From an uncultured Collinsella sp. (GTDB taxonomy: Bacteria; Actinomycetota; Coriobacteriia; Coriobacteriales; Coriobacteriaceae): a stretch of 6,815 nt of DNA. Made by a program: the position numbers and the translations under genes. Under the pieces are notes generated by a model, which was given only the letters and a program-made list of their open reading frames with translations, had not been told where the DNA came from and made no database searches. The stretch covers positions 1 through 6,815 of the forward strand of contig URTD01000105.1 in NCBI GenBank assembly GCA_900550735.1, given 5' to 3'. This document shows positions 1-6,300 of this stretch, in pieces. The first letter of the stretch is position 1. Every line of letters begins with the position of its first letter.

Positions 1-791
1 AGGCCATCCGCGCGTTCGATACTATGCCGCTCGTGGGCGAGGGTACCAAGCCGCGCGTGGGCGTGGTCGGTGAGATCTTGGTCAAGTTCCACCCCACAGC
101 CAACAACCACGTGGTCGATGTCATCGAGCGCGAGGGCTGCGAGGCCGTGGTGCCGGGCCTGCTCGACTTCTTCCTGTACTCCATGAGCAACGCCGAGCTG
201 CAGAAGGACGAGCTGGGAAGCTCTGCCACTACGCGCGCGGGCATGCAGGCGCTCATTAAGCTGGTGGACTGGATGCGTACGCCGGTGGAGGAGATGCTCG
301 AGAAGTCCCGCCGCTTTGAGGCGCCCGAGCGCATCGGCACCATGGCCGACAAGGCCCGCACGGTGCTTTCGGTGTGCAACAACATGGGCGAGGGCTGGCT
401 GCTCACGGCCGAGATGCTCGACCTGATCGACCACGGCGCGCCCAACATCATCTGCACGCAGCCCTTCGCGTGCCTGCCTAACCACGTGGTGGGCAAGGCC
501 GTGATCAAGGAGCTGCGCCGCCAGCATCCCGAGAGCAACATCGTCGCGGTGGACTACGACCCCGGTGCGTCCGAGGTCAACCAGCTCAACCGCATCAAGC
601 TCATGATTAGCGTGGCCAAGGAGAACATGCGCGCCGGCAAGGGCTTTAAGCTCGAGAAGGTGGCACCGCTCGCGATGGACGAGGTCACCGGCCAGATGCG
701 TGCCCATGACGGCTGCGTGAGCTGCGGGCCGGCCAGCGAAGAGGCCGTTGCATCGGTCGCCGAGCGTCTGGGACGCGGCATTAAGAAGTAA
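1..791 (+). CDS. 2-hydroxyacyl-CoA dehydratase activase-related protein, C-terminal part (5' end outside window)
   Basis: The open frame enters from the left edge (codons in phase from base 3) and ends at TAA 789-791, so only about the last 262 residues are seen. The first ATG at 24 is internal. Family-like blocks are GVVGEILVKFHP (about 59-94), NNMGEGWLLTAEM (about 379-417), QPFACLPNHVVGK (about 460-498) and VDYDPGASEVNQLNRIKLM (about 550-606), followed by a CVSCGP tail. These match the C-terminal part of the large fused proteins that combine a BadF/BadG/HgdC-type ATPase activase with DUF2229 and dehydratase-like regions. Such proteins belong to radical dehydration of 2-hydroxyacyl-CoA in amino-acid fermentation, where the activase uses ATP and an Fe-S cluster to inject an electron. 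The cysteines in FACLP and CVSCGP could be cluster ligands, which is inference. The ATPase half is not visible. The gene is followed by a strong terminator, so it ends its transcription unit. Confidence 0.85.
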   Translation, partial: AIRAFDTMPLVGEGTKPRVGVVGEILVKFHPTANNHVVDVIEREGCEAVVPGLLDFFLYSMSNAELQKDELGSSATTRAGMQALIKLVDWMRTPVEEMLEKSRRFEAPERIGTMADKARTVLSVCNNMGEGWLLTAEMLDLIDHGAPNIICTQPFACLPNHVVGKAVIKELRRQHPESNIVAVDYDPGASEVNQLNRIKLMISVAKENMRAGKGFKLEKVAPLAMDEVTGQMRAHDGCVSCGPASEEAVASVAERLGRGIKK

Positions 792-819
792 CTGGCCTGC
801 TTTGGGCTAGATATGAGAC

Positions 820-857
820 AAACGGGTGGTAGCCATACCGGCTACCACCCGTTTTTT
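820..857 (+). terminator. Intrinsic terminator after the dehydratase-activase gene
   Basis: A perfect inverted repeat has arms 820-834 and 840-854 around a 5-base loop (ATACC). The GC-rich core is CGGGTGGTAGCC, and a run of six T (852-857) overlaps the end of the 3' arm. It begins 28 bases after the stop at 791. The T-run lies on the plus-strand side only, so it works for rightward transcription. Confidence 0.93.
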
Positions 858-865
858 GCTGGACA

Positions 866-880
866 TATGTTGCGCAAATG
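866..880. repeat. TTGCGCAA palindrome, first copy of a shared 11-mer
   Basis: TTGCGCAA at 870-877 is a perfect 8-bp palindrome. The 11-mer ATGTTGCGCAA (867-877) recurs at 3233-3243, upstream of the surface-protein gene, where the palindrome extends to 12 bp. The site lies just after the terminator in non-coding DNA. It may be a weak regulator site or chance. Confidence 0.3.
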
Positions 881-1098
881 ACCTTGCTACAGCCTTCCGT
901 GGGCTTGCCCGATTTTTGGGCTGGCTCGGGCTTTGAGGGCAAATTGCTGCAGGCCCAAGGCGATTTTTCGCTCAACGCAGGCCAGCACAGTGTGACCTAT
1001 CTGCCAAACGACGAGACGACCGCTACGGTCTACCCATCGCCACCTACGAGATGGAAGCCGAGAAGTACATCTACCGCGTGTACAAGTACGAGCTGTAG
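878..1098 (+). pseudogene. Probable broken coding remnant of unrecognised origin
   Basis: The stretch reads like protein-coding DNA in two frames. From 878 to about 1015 one frame gives a protein-like sequence (for example VGLPDFWAGSGFEGKLLQ) with plausible high-GC codons. That frame then turns into Pro/Ser/Thr/Arg-rich text. From about 1018 another frame gives DDRYGLPIATYEMEAEKY and runs to TAG at 1096-1098, ending in a Tyr- and Lys-rich tail. This second frame has a stop near 934, so neither frame alone gives a natural protein. The ATG at 878 has no Shine-Dalgarno sequence. The simplest reading is a frameshift or a deletion junction in a dead gene, with the second segment being the authentic C-terminus. 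I do not recognise the family. The open frame at 878-1198 could be called a 106-residue hypothetical protein, but its second half looks out of frame. Confidence 0.4.
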
Positions 1099-1193
1099 CG
1101 CTGCGCTTAGGTTTGACCAATGGAGTATGAAAACACGCCGTTCGCCGTTGCCCCCTCCGCGAGTGGCAGCCATATGGTTTGATGTTAGAAACA

Positions 1194-1199
1194 TATAGT
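1194..1199 (+). promoter_or_regulatory. Candidate -10 box for the mini-ORF/149-residue gene unit
   Basis: TATAGT (1194-1199) matches the -10 consensus at five of six bases and sits in a locally AT-rich stretch. It lies 50 bases before the mini-ORF start at 1249. No good -35 box is seen at the usual 16-18 base spacing; CATATG at 1171-1176 is poor. Transcription would start inside or just before the inverted repeat at 1201-1220. Confidence 0.25.
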
Positions 1200-1200
1200 T

Positions 1201-1220
1201 GTCGCCAGCCTGCTGGCGAC
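1201..1220. repeat. Perfect inverted repeat (GTCGCCAGC-CT-GCTGGCGAC)
   Basis: Nine-base arms, 1201-1209 and 1212-1220, flank two bases. As RNA this would form a stem of about eight pairs with a tight tetraloop. No T-run follows (GTTCCCCC instead), so it is unlikely to be an intrinsic terminator. It starts two bases after the candidate -10 box, so it could be an operator over the transcription start or a 5'-end mRNA stem. Confidence 0.55.
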
Positions 1221-1235
1221 GTTCCCCCTAATATC

Positions 1236-1240
1236 GGAGG
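1236..1240 (+). promoter_or_regulatory. Strong ribosome binding site for the mini-ORF
   Basis: GGAGG lies eight bases before ATG 1249. It is the only strong Shine-Dalgarno match ahead of the 149-residue gene. It is about 48 bases too far from ATG 1289 to serve that start directly, so it assigns primary initiation to the 12-codon ORF. Confidence 0.55.
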
Positions 1241-1248
1241 TTCCAGGT

Positions 1249-1287
1249 ATGTTTCACGCTCCGTTAAACAACTATCGGTTGGGCTAA
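1249..1287 (+). CDS. Putative 12-residue leader peptide, translationally coupled to the next gene
   Basis: ATG 1249 follows GGAGG at an acceptable distance and opens a 12-codon frame reading MFHAPLNNYRLG, with TAA at 1285-1287. The next gene starts at ATG 1289, one base after this stop, in a different frame. That layout (TAACATG) is typical of translational coupling, in which a terminating ribosome restarts at a start that lacks its own ribosome binding site. The peptide has no run of one amino acid that would suggest a classical attenuator. It may matter only as a loading platform. An alternative is that the real gene once began here and was shifted. Confidence 0.4.
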   Translation: MFHAPLNNYRLG

Positions 1288-1288
1288 C

Positions 1289-1738
1289 ATGGGTCGCCGT
1301 GCTATTTTGATAACCCTTGCAGTGGTCTGCTTGGCTGTGCTCCTGGGCGTTACAGGGCTGTTTGCTATAAGCCGAGAAACGTCCTATATGCGGGAATGCG
1401 TTTCCGAAGGGTTTGCCATTGACGGTTACTATCGGGACGACAAGACGAGTCTGGAAACCCTGGCTTTTCTTGAGGAGGACAACTGTCGATGGCAGCTGGT
1501 CGACCAAGACGGAATCTGCACAGACGGGCAGTTTAAGCGTACGGATGACCCCAACATCCTGGTATTAAAGAAGGAAAACGGCGAAGAATTCGGTACGGTT
1601 CACGTTGCGTATATATCGCGCCGACGCAATCAGGGGCAGATTTACCTAATTAGAGATACTAAGGTGACCCGATTTTATCTTGTGAGCACCGATCCGGCGT
1701 TTACGGTGGAGTCTGGCGATGTCGATCCGGACAGTTGA
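1289..1738 (+). CDS. Membrane-anchored hypothetical protein, 149 residues
   Basis: The protein opens with Met-Gly-Arg-Arg and a hydrophobic segment (about residues 5-27). A polar domain of about 120 residues follows, expected on the outer face of the membrane. No lipobox is convincing around Cys14 (AVVC), so a signal anchor is more likely than a lipoprotein. The outer domain is Asp/Glu-rich, has Cys37, Cys66 and Cys77, and alternates short beta-like stretches (DGYYRDD, CRWQLVDQDG, QIYLIRD, RFYLVSTD), which suggests a small all-beta fold. The start at 1289 is preferred because the same frame has a stop at 1265-1267 and no other start lies between. The Shine-Dalgarno sequence before 1289 is poor, so translation probably depends on the coupled mini-ORF. 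GC content looks close to half, lower than its neighbours. I recognise no family. Confidence 0.7.
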   Translation: MGRRAILITLAVVCLAVLLGVTGLFAISRETSYMRECVSEGFAIDGYYRDDKTSLETLAFLEEDNCRWQLVDQDGICTDGQFKRTDDPNILVLKKENGEEFGTVHVAYISRRRNQGQIYLIRDTKVTRFYLVSTDPAFTVESGDVDPDS

Positions 1739-1757
1739 TTCACGGCAATAAAACAGC

Positions 1758-1793
1758 GAGCGGGGCGCAGGTATGAACTGCACCCCGCAATTT
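1758..1793. terminator. Imperfect hairpin between convergent genes, possible bidirectional terminator
   Basis: Arms 1760-1770 and 1778-1788 pair at 10 of 11 positions (one C-A mismatch) around a 7-base loop. The plus-strand side is followed by AATTT. The minus-strand side is followed after a few bases by TGTTTTATT. The hairpin sits between the plus-strand gene ending at 1738 and the minus-strand gene ending at 1864, so it could stop both. The T-tracts are weak. The rest of the 125-base gap shows nothing else. Confidence 0.5.
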
Positions 1794-1863
1794 GCTCGTG
1801 TCCGTATCGCGTCTGCGCCTCGTTGCAACTTGCGTCCGTGCGAGCATTCATCCCGCGCCGGTA

Positions 1864-3003
1864 TCACTTCACATCGAACTCCACGCGATCGAGTTCGGGC
1901 ACGTTGAGATCGATGAGCTTGTGGGCAACGTGGCGATCGTGCGCCCCGAGCGCCTCGCTCGTTGTCACGTGAGCGACAACCTCGCGCTCGACGATGCCTT
2001 CCTCGTCTCCTTCGGCAGCCGAGGTCTCGACGGCGACGGTGTAATCCTTAAAGCCTGGCAGCACCGCCGCAAGCTCGCGCGTGGTTTCGGTGACGTCGTA
2101 GCCGTCCTGCACGCCGGCCTGCGCCGAGCCAATGGAACCCGCGGTCATAACGATGCAGGGGATGGCAAAGACTACCGTGCCCACAATGATGCGGCGGCGA
2201 ACCTTGCGTGACAGCTCGTCGACCTCGGCATTTTCCTCGGCAGTCACAATGCCGTCGCCGTTGAGGTCGCGCTTGAGCGGCACGCGCAATAGAAGCAATA
2301 CGGTTTCGGCCGCCAGCGCGATAAAGACGACGTTGATGCCAAACTCGTAGAGCGCCGAGAGAAATAGCGACCCGCTTGCGATGGCGATGCCGTAGCCCGC
2401 CGCGCACAGGGGCGGCATGAGTGCGGTCGCCACGGCCACGCCGGCGATGAGCGTTGCGGGCTCCTGGTCGCGTGAGTTGCCTAGGCCGCCCGCAAAGCCG
2501 CCGGCGAGCGCGACGGCAAGGTCCCACACGGTGGTCGTCGAGTTGTCGATAATGGCGGCTGTGGTGGCGCCAAGGGGCGAGAGCTTAAAGTACAACGTGG
2601 AGGTGACCAGGCAAAAGGCCATTTGCAGCGCAAGGCTGGCGACGGCTTCGACGGTAATCTCGCGGTCGAGCGTGGCGATGCCGTATGCCATGGCAAGAAC
2701 CGAGCCCATGAGCGGGCAGATGAGCATGGCGCCCACGATGGCGATGTCCGAGTCGATATCGAGGCCGATGCTTGCGATGAGCATGGCGATGATGAGGATG
2801 CACAGGTGAGAGCCGGTCAGGCGCGCCCCGTTTACAAAGCGCTTACGGATTACGTGGTAGGGCGCGCGACCCTCGCGAATGTTGAATGCGCGCTTTAAAA
2901 AGCGACCAGCCTGCTCGGCAGCCTCACTATGGGCGGGGCGGATGCCGTGGCGCCGGTGATGGCGTTCGCGCAGTCGCTTGATCTGTTGTTTGTCGAGTTC
3001 CAT
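1864..3003 (-). CDS. DUF389-family integral membrane protein with EF-hand-like loop
   Basis: This 379-residue protein has a basic cytosolic N-terminus (residues 1-62) and a hydrophobic core of about seven candidate membrane segments: near 66-82, 86-111, 118-138, 160-176, 183-208, 211-240 and 271-291. A soluble acidic C-terminal domain of about 85 residues follows. The block VGAMLICPLMGSVLAMAYG (about 90-108) and the later GVAVATALMPPL (about 188-199) are hallmarks of DUF389, a widespread family of unknown transport or regulatory role. Between the last two membrane segments, residues 246-257 (DLNGDGIVTAEE) match a calcium-binding EF-hand loop. Start: ATG at 3003-3001 (Met-Glu-Leu-Asp) is chosen because GAGG lies five bases upstream. 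An in-frame start at 3150 would add 49 Arg/Pro/Cys-rich residues unlike the family and with no ribosome binding site. The gene is divergent from the surface-protein gene and convergent with the 149-residue gene, so it is monocistronic. Confidence 0.88.
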   Translation of the reverse strand: MELDKQQIKRLRERHHRRHGIRPAHSEAAEQAGRFLKRAFNIREGRAPYHVIRKRFVNGARLTGSHLCILIIAMLIASIGLDIDSDIAIVGAMLICPLMGSVLAMAYGIATLDREITVEAVASLALQMAFCLVTSTLYFKLSPLGATTAAIIDNSTTTVWDLAVALAGGFAGGLGNSRDQEPATLIAGVAVATALMPPLCAAGYGIAIASGSLFLSALYEFGINVVFIALAAETVLLLLRVPLKRDLNGDGIVTAEENAEVDELSRKVRRRIIVGTVVFAIPCIVMTAGSIGSAQAGVQDGYDVTETTRELAAVLPGFKDYTVAVETSAAEGDEEGIVEREVVAHVTTSEALGAHDRHVAHKLIDLNVPELDRVEFDVK

Positions 3004-3233
3004 GTCCACCTCGTTCCAGCGCGGTCCGCGCAACGCGCCCGTTGTCCTAACTCTACACCGTGGCGGGCGGGGTGTCTGTTGGATGCGGAATCTGATAGGG
3101 CGGATGACGCGGGAGCAAATGCAAATCACAGGCTCAATTCGATCCCGCAAGAATATGCTGCACCAGCTCCTACATATGTGACGAATTTGTGAAGCACGAG
3201 AGCGCGAATTTCAAAAAATCCGCCGGTGACCAA

Positions 3234-3245
3234 TGTTGCGCAACA
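3234..3245. promoter_or_regulatory. Perfect 12-bp palindrome, candidate operator of the surface-protein gene
   Basis: TGTTGCGCAACA is a perfect palindrome with a central CG step, 65 bases before ATG 3311 and just upstream of the candidate -35 box. LacI/GalR-family repressors commonly bind palindromes centred on CG, so such a regulator is one possibility (inference). Its 11-base core, shared with 867-877, could instead reflect a widespread site in this genome. Confidence 0.4.
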
Positions 3246-3248
3246 GAA

Positions 3249-3277
3249 TTCAAAAATCGACAGCTACCGTTTGATAC
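3249..3277 (+). promoter_or_regulatory. Weak candidate promoter of the surface-protein gene
   Basis: TTCAAA (3249-3254) and TGATAC (3272-3277) are separated by 17 bases and would place the transcript start near 3284, about 27 bases before the ATG. Both boxes deviate from consensus. The alternative -35, TTGCGC at 3237-3242 within the palindrome, has no good -10 at the right distance. Confidence 0.25.
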
Positions 3278-3296
3278 GTATGGATACATCCGTGTC

Positions 3297-3304
3297 AAAG
3301 GGAG
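3297..3304 (+). promoter_or_regulatory. Ribosome binding site of the surface-protein gene
   Basis: AAAGGGAG ends six bases before ATG 3311. This is good spacing and fixes the start of the surface-protein gene. No other in-frame start nearby has such a site. Confidence 0.75.
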
Positions 3305-3310
3305 AAAGCC

Positions 3311-6300
3311 ATGGCAAACTACAGTCCACAACACTTTGAGCCTCGGGCCAAGACTGTCAACGTCAAGGGCGTTGCCAACCGCGCCGTCGCAACCGTTTTG
3401 ACGGCGGGCCTCATCGCTCAGCCGCTCATGTCGCCGCTGGCGGCAATCGCCGCACCGTCGACCGATAACGGCGATTCTGTTCAGGGGGGGGGTAGTTCTG
3501 TAGAGAATACCGTTGCCGCCGGTAACCAAGCGGTCGTAAAGACGGCTGCCCAGCTGGCCGAGGAGTCGGCAAAGCAGCTCAAGGACGCTCAGGCCGCCTA
3601 CGATGCCGCCCAGAAGAAGGCCGACGCGGCGGGCCAGTCTCAAAAGCAGGCACAGCAGCAAAAGAATCAGGCCTCGCAGGCTGTGAGCGACAACGAAATC
3701 GAGCAGAACGCAGCAGAAGTCGCCGCGCTTCAGGAGAAGATCGACGAGCTTAAGGCAGCCGTCGAAAAGACCGAGCAGCAGCAGAAGAAGCTGGGCGACC
3801 TGAACGATCAGTTCGAACAGGCCAACAAGAGTGTCGAGGATAAGACCCAGGCGCTCAAGGACGCCAAGGTAAAGCAGGATGAGGCCAAGAAGGCCCTCGA
3901 TGATGCCCAGGCCAAGCTCGAGGCCATGGGTATGGACGAGTACGAGGCCGCCAAGAAGGCCGTCGAGGACGCGCGGGCAAAGCTCGATGACGCCAATAAG
4001 GCCGTTACTACTGCACAGGACAATCTGGACCAGGCCAAGGCTGCCGAGGCCAGCGCCCAGCAGGAAAAGCAGAATACCGAGGCAGCTTTGACGACTGCCC
4101 AGGCCAAGAAGCAGGAGACTGCCGCTGCTCTCGCAGCCGCAACCACCGCGCGCGATAACGCCCAGCAGAAGTTCAACCAGGCGCAGGCCGCGCTCGATGC
4201 TGCCGTCTCGGGTACGGGTGTTGACCTGAGTGCGCTTGAGGCCGCCAAGAAAGCTGCTGCTGGTGAGCTCAAGACCGCGCAGGCGGAGCTCAATGCCGCG
4301 ACGGATGCCGACGCCACCGCACAGACAAATCTGCAGGCCGCCCAGGCTGCCGTCGCTGCCGCGCAGGAGAAGGCCAACGCCGCCAACGCTGCTGTAGCAT
4401 CTGCCCAGTCTGCATACGATGCGGCAAACAAGGAGTACAAGGACGCGGCCAGTAAGCGTGACGCCGCGAAGACGGCATACGAGCAGGCCCAGCAGACCGA
4501 GGCCGACAAGAAGACCGCGTACGATAAGCTTGTCGAAGTTCGCAAGCAGAAGCGCAGTGAGTGGGAGGCAGCCTGCGCTGCTTCGAACGCCGCGGAAAAG
4601 GCTTATGACGCTGCTAATGTCCAGGTTGAGGCTCTTGAGCAGCAGATTGCTGACCTCAAGTCCAACATGACCGTTGACCAGGAAGTCATCAATAAGGGCA
4701 TGCTCGGCTTTATGGCCTACATCAGCAACAGCAGCGATTTCACGGCTATGCAGAAATCGAACGCCAAGGACGCAATGGCTACACTCACCGGCGCTGACGA
4801 CAAAGCCGAGTGGTATGACGATTACGTCGATCAGGACATGTCTCGCGACACCAATCCGCTTTCCTTGGAACAGCTGCGCAACGCCCTGACATATCTCGAC
4901 ACCCAGAACAACCTCCGCAAGGCGAACGGTCAGTCGGCGCTCAGCGTCAGCCTCCGCATGACCGCAGCAGCTGCACTCAACGCCTCATATTCATCGAATA
5001 TTTGGGATCACTCGAACTGTTACTTCGATAATGCTGAGAATCTCGCAGGTGGTGGCGGTGCATATACCGGTGGTGAGACCGAGGATACCCTGGGCTGGCC
5101 CTACACCGGTCTCTACACTCAGGAGAAGGTTAATTACGAGAATTGGATTAAAAAGTACGGTGTGGATAGCGAGGCCGGCAAAGATCTCATGGCTCATCGC
5201 TATGATTCGTACTATATCTACCAAAACTATTACGATGTGTACCACGGTACAAAAGATAAGAATGGCAATCAAAGAGGAGACGCCTGCGGGCACTATCTCA
5301 ACATTATCGATTCCGCTACGGTGGCTATCGGCATCGCGACCGGTAGCGGTAAGAACACCGATTCCGAGGTAACCATATTCGATTACAGCGCTGATGACAC
5401 TCAGGCTGATTTCACTGTTTCCGAGTTCAAGAAGCTCGTCAACGACTACATCGATTCTGCCTGTAACGCTGGCGGCACGCAGGCGCAGAAGGCGCAACTC
5501 AAGGAGCTCCAGAGCAAGCTCGCCGAGGCGCAGAAGACGCTGGGCACGGCCGATACGGCATATCTCGCTGCTCTCAATAATCAGAAAGGCGCACAAGACG
5601 CCTATACCGCAGCCGACACGAACGTGAACACCGCCAAGGGCGAGTACGAGAAGGCTAAGTCCGGCACCGCCGCCGCGAAGACGGCATACAACGCCGCGAA
5701 GGACGCGCTCGGCGGAATCGACATCGAGTCCCTCGAGCAGAACCTCGATACCGCCAAGGGCGAGGCTGCCACTGCCCAGGCAGCTCTCGATAAGGCAAAC
5801 GCCACGCTTGCTGACAGCAAGACGAAGGCAGCCGAGGCCGCTGCTCACAAGGCGAAGGCTCGCAGCGCCTGCGATGCTGCCAAGGCAAAATCCGACAAGG
5901 CCAGCGAGGCTTATGACAACGCCACCGCTTCGGTCAAGGACCTTACTGCCAAGCGCGATGCCGCTAATGCGAACCTTGCGAGCAAGCAGGGCTCGCTTGA
6001 CGATGCCAAGAAGGCCGACGACACTGCCCAGGCTGGCGTTGACAAGGCTCAGGCCGCAGATACGCACGCCGCGACCGCTCTTTCGGACGCCAAGCAGGCA
6101 GTTGCCGCCAAGAAGCAGGCCCTGTCCGACGCACAGGCGAAGGTCAAGGCCGCCGAGGACGAGCTTGCCACCGCAAACAAGGCCTTCGAGCGCTTCGCCG
6201 GTGCCCAGAAGGCGGTCGACGACGCCAAGGTCGCCTATGACGCCGCCGTCGCCGGCGTCGCCGATGCCCAGAAGCAGCTCGAGGCCGCCAACGAAGCCGT

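Larger units (their letters stand above)
3004..3310. other. Divergent intergenic region (307 bases)
   Basis: No convincing gene is seen here. The region must carry promoters for the DUF389 gene (leftward) and the surface-protein gene (rightward). The right half (3180-3290) is AT-rich compared with its surroundings and holds the 12-bp palindrome and two similar A-rich repeats, GAATTTCAAAAAATC (3206-3220) and GAATTCAAAAATC (3246-3258), whose starts are 40 bases apart. A weak leftward promoter candidate is TTTGCT/TATCAG on the minus strand around 3088-3118. A short tandem GCAAATGCAAAT lies near 3115-3126. Confidence 0.6.

Noticed and set aside
887..1507. 206-codon minus-strand open frame across the gene-poor gap
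   Set aside because: It overlaps the terminator-proximal gap and the membrane-protein gene, has no Shine-Dalgarno sequence, and reads as Arg/Cys/Thr-rich text with no recognisable pattern.
1792..2211. 139-codon plus-strand open frame over the 3' end of the DUF389 gene
   Set aside because: Antisense shadow. The minus-strand frame carries the clear DUF389 motifs.
3004..3150. 49-residue N-terminal extension of the DUF389 protein from an upstream ATG
   Set aside because: The extension is Arg/Pro/Cys-rich with no ribosome binding site, whereas the ATG at 3003 has GAGG at good spacing and gives a family-like N-terminus.
3170..3661. 163-codon minus-strand open frame over the surface-protein start
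   Set aside because: Covers the promoter and signal-peptide region on the wrong strand, with no supporting motif. The Leu/Gly-rich start is the reverse of Gln/Ala/Lys codons.
3808..4545. 245-codon minus-strand open frame rich in Ala, Ser and Cys
   Set aside because: Same antisense artefact of the first coiled-coil arm. It has no ribosome binding site and an unnatural composition.
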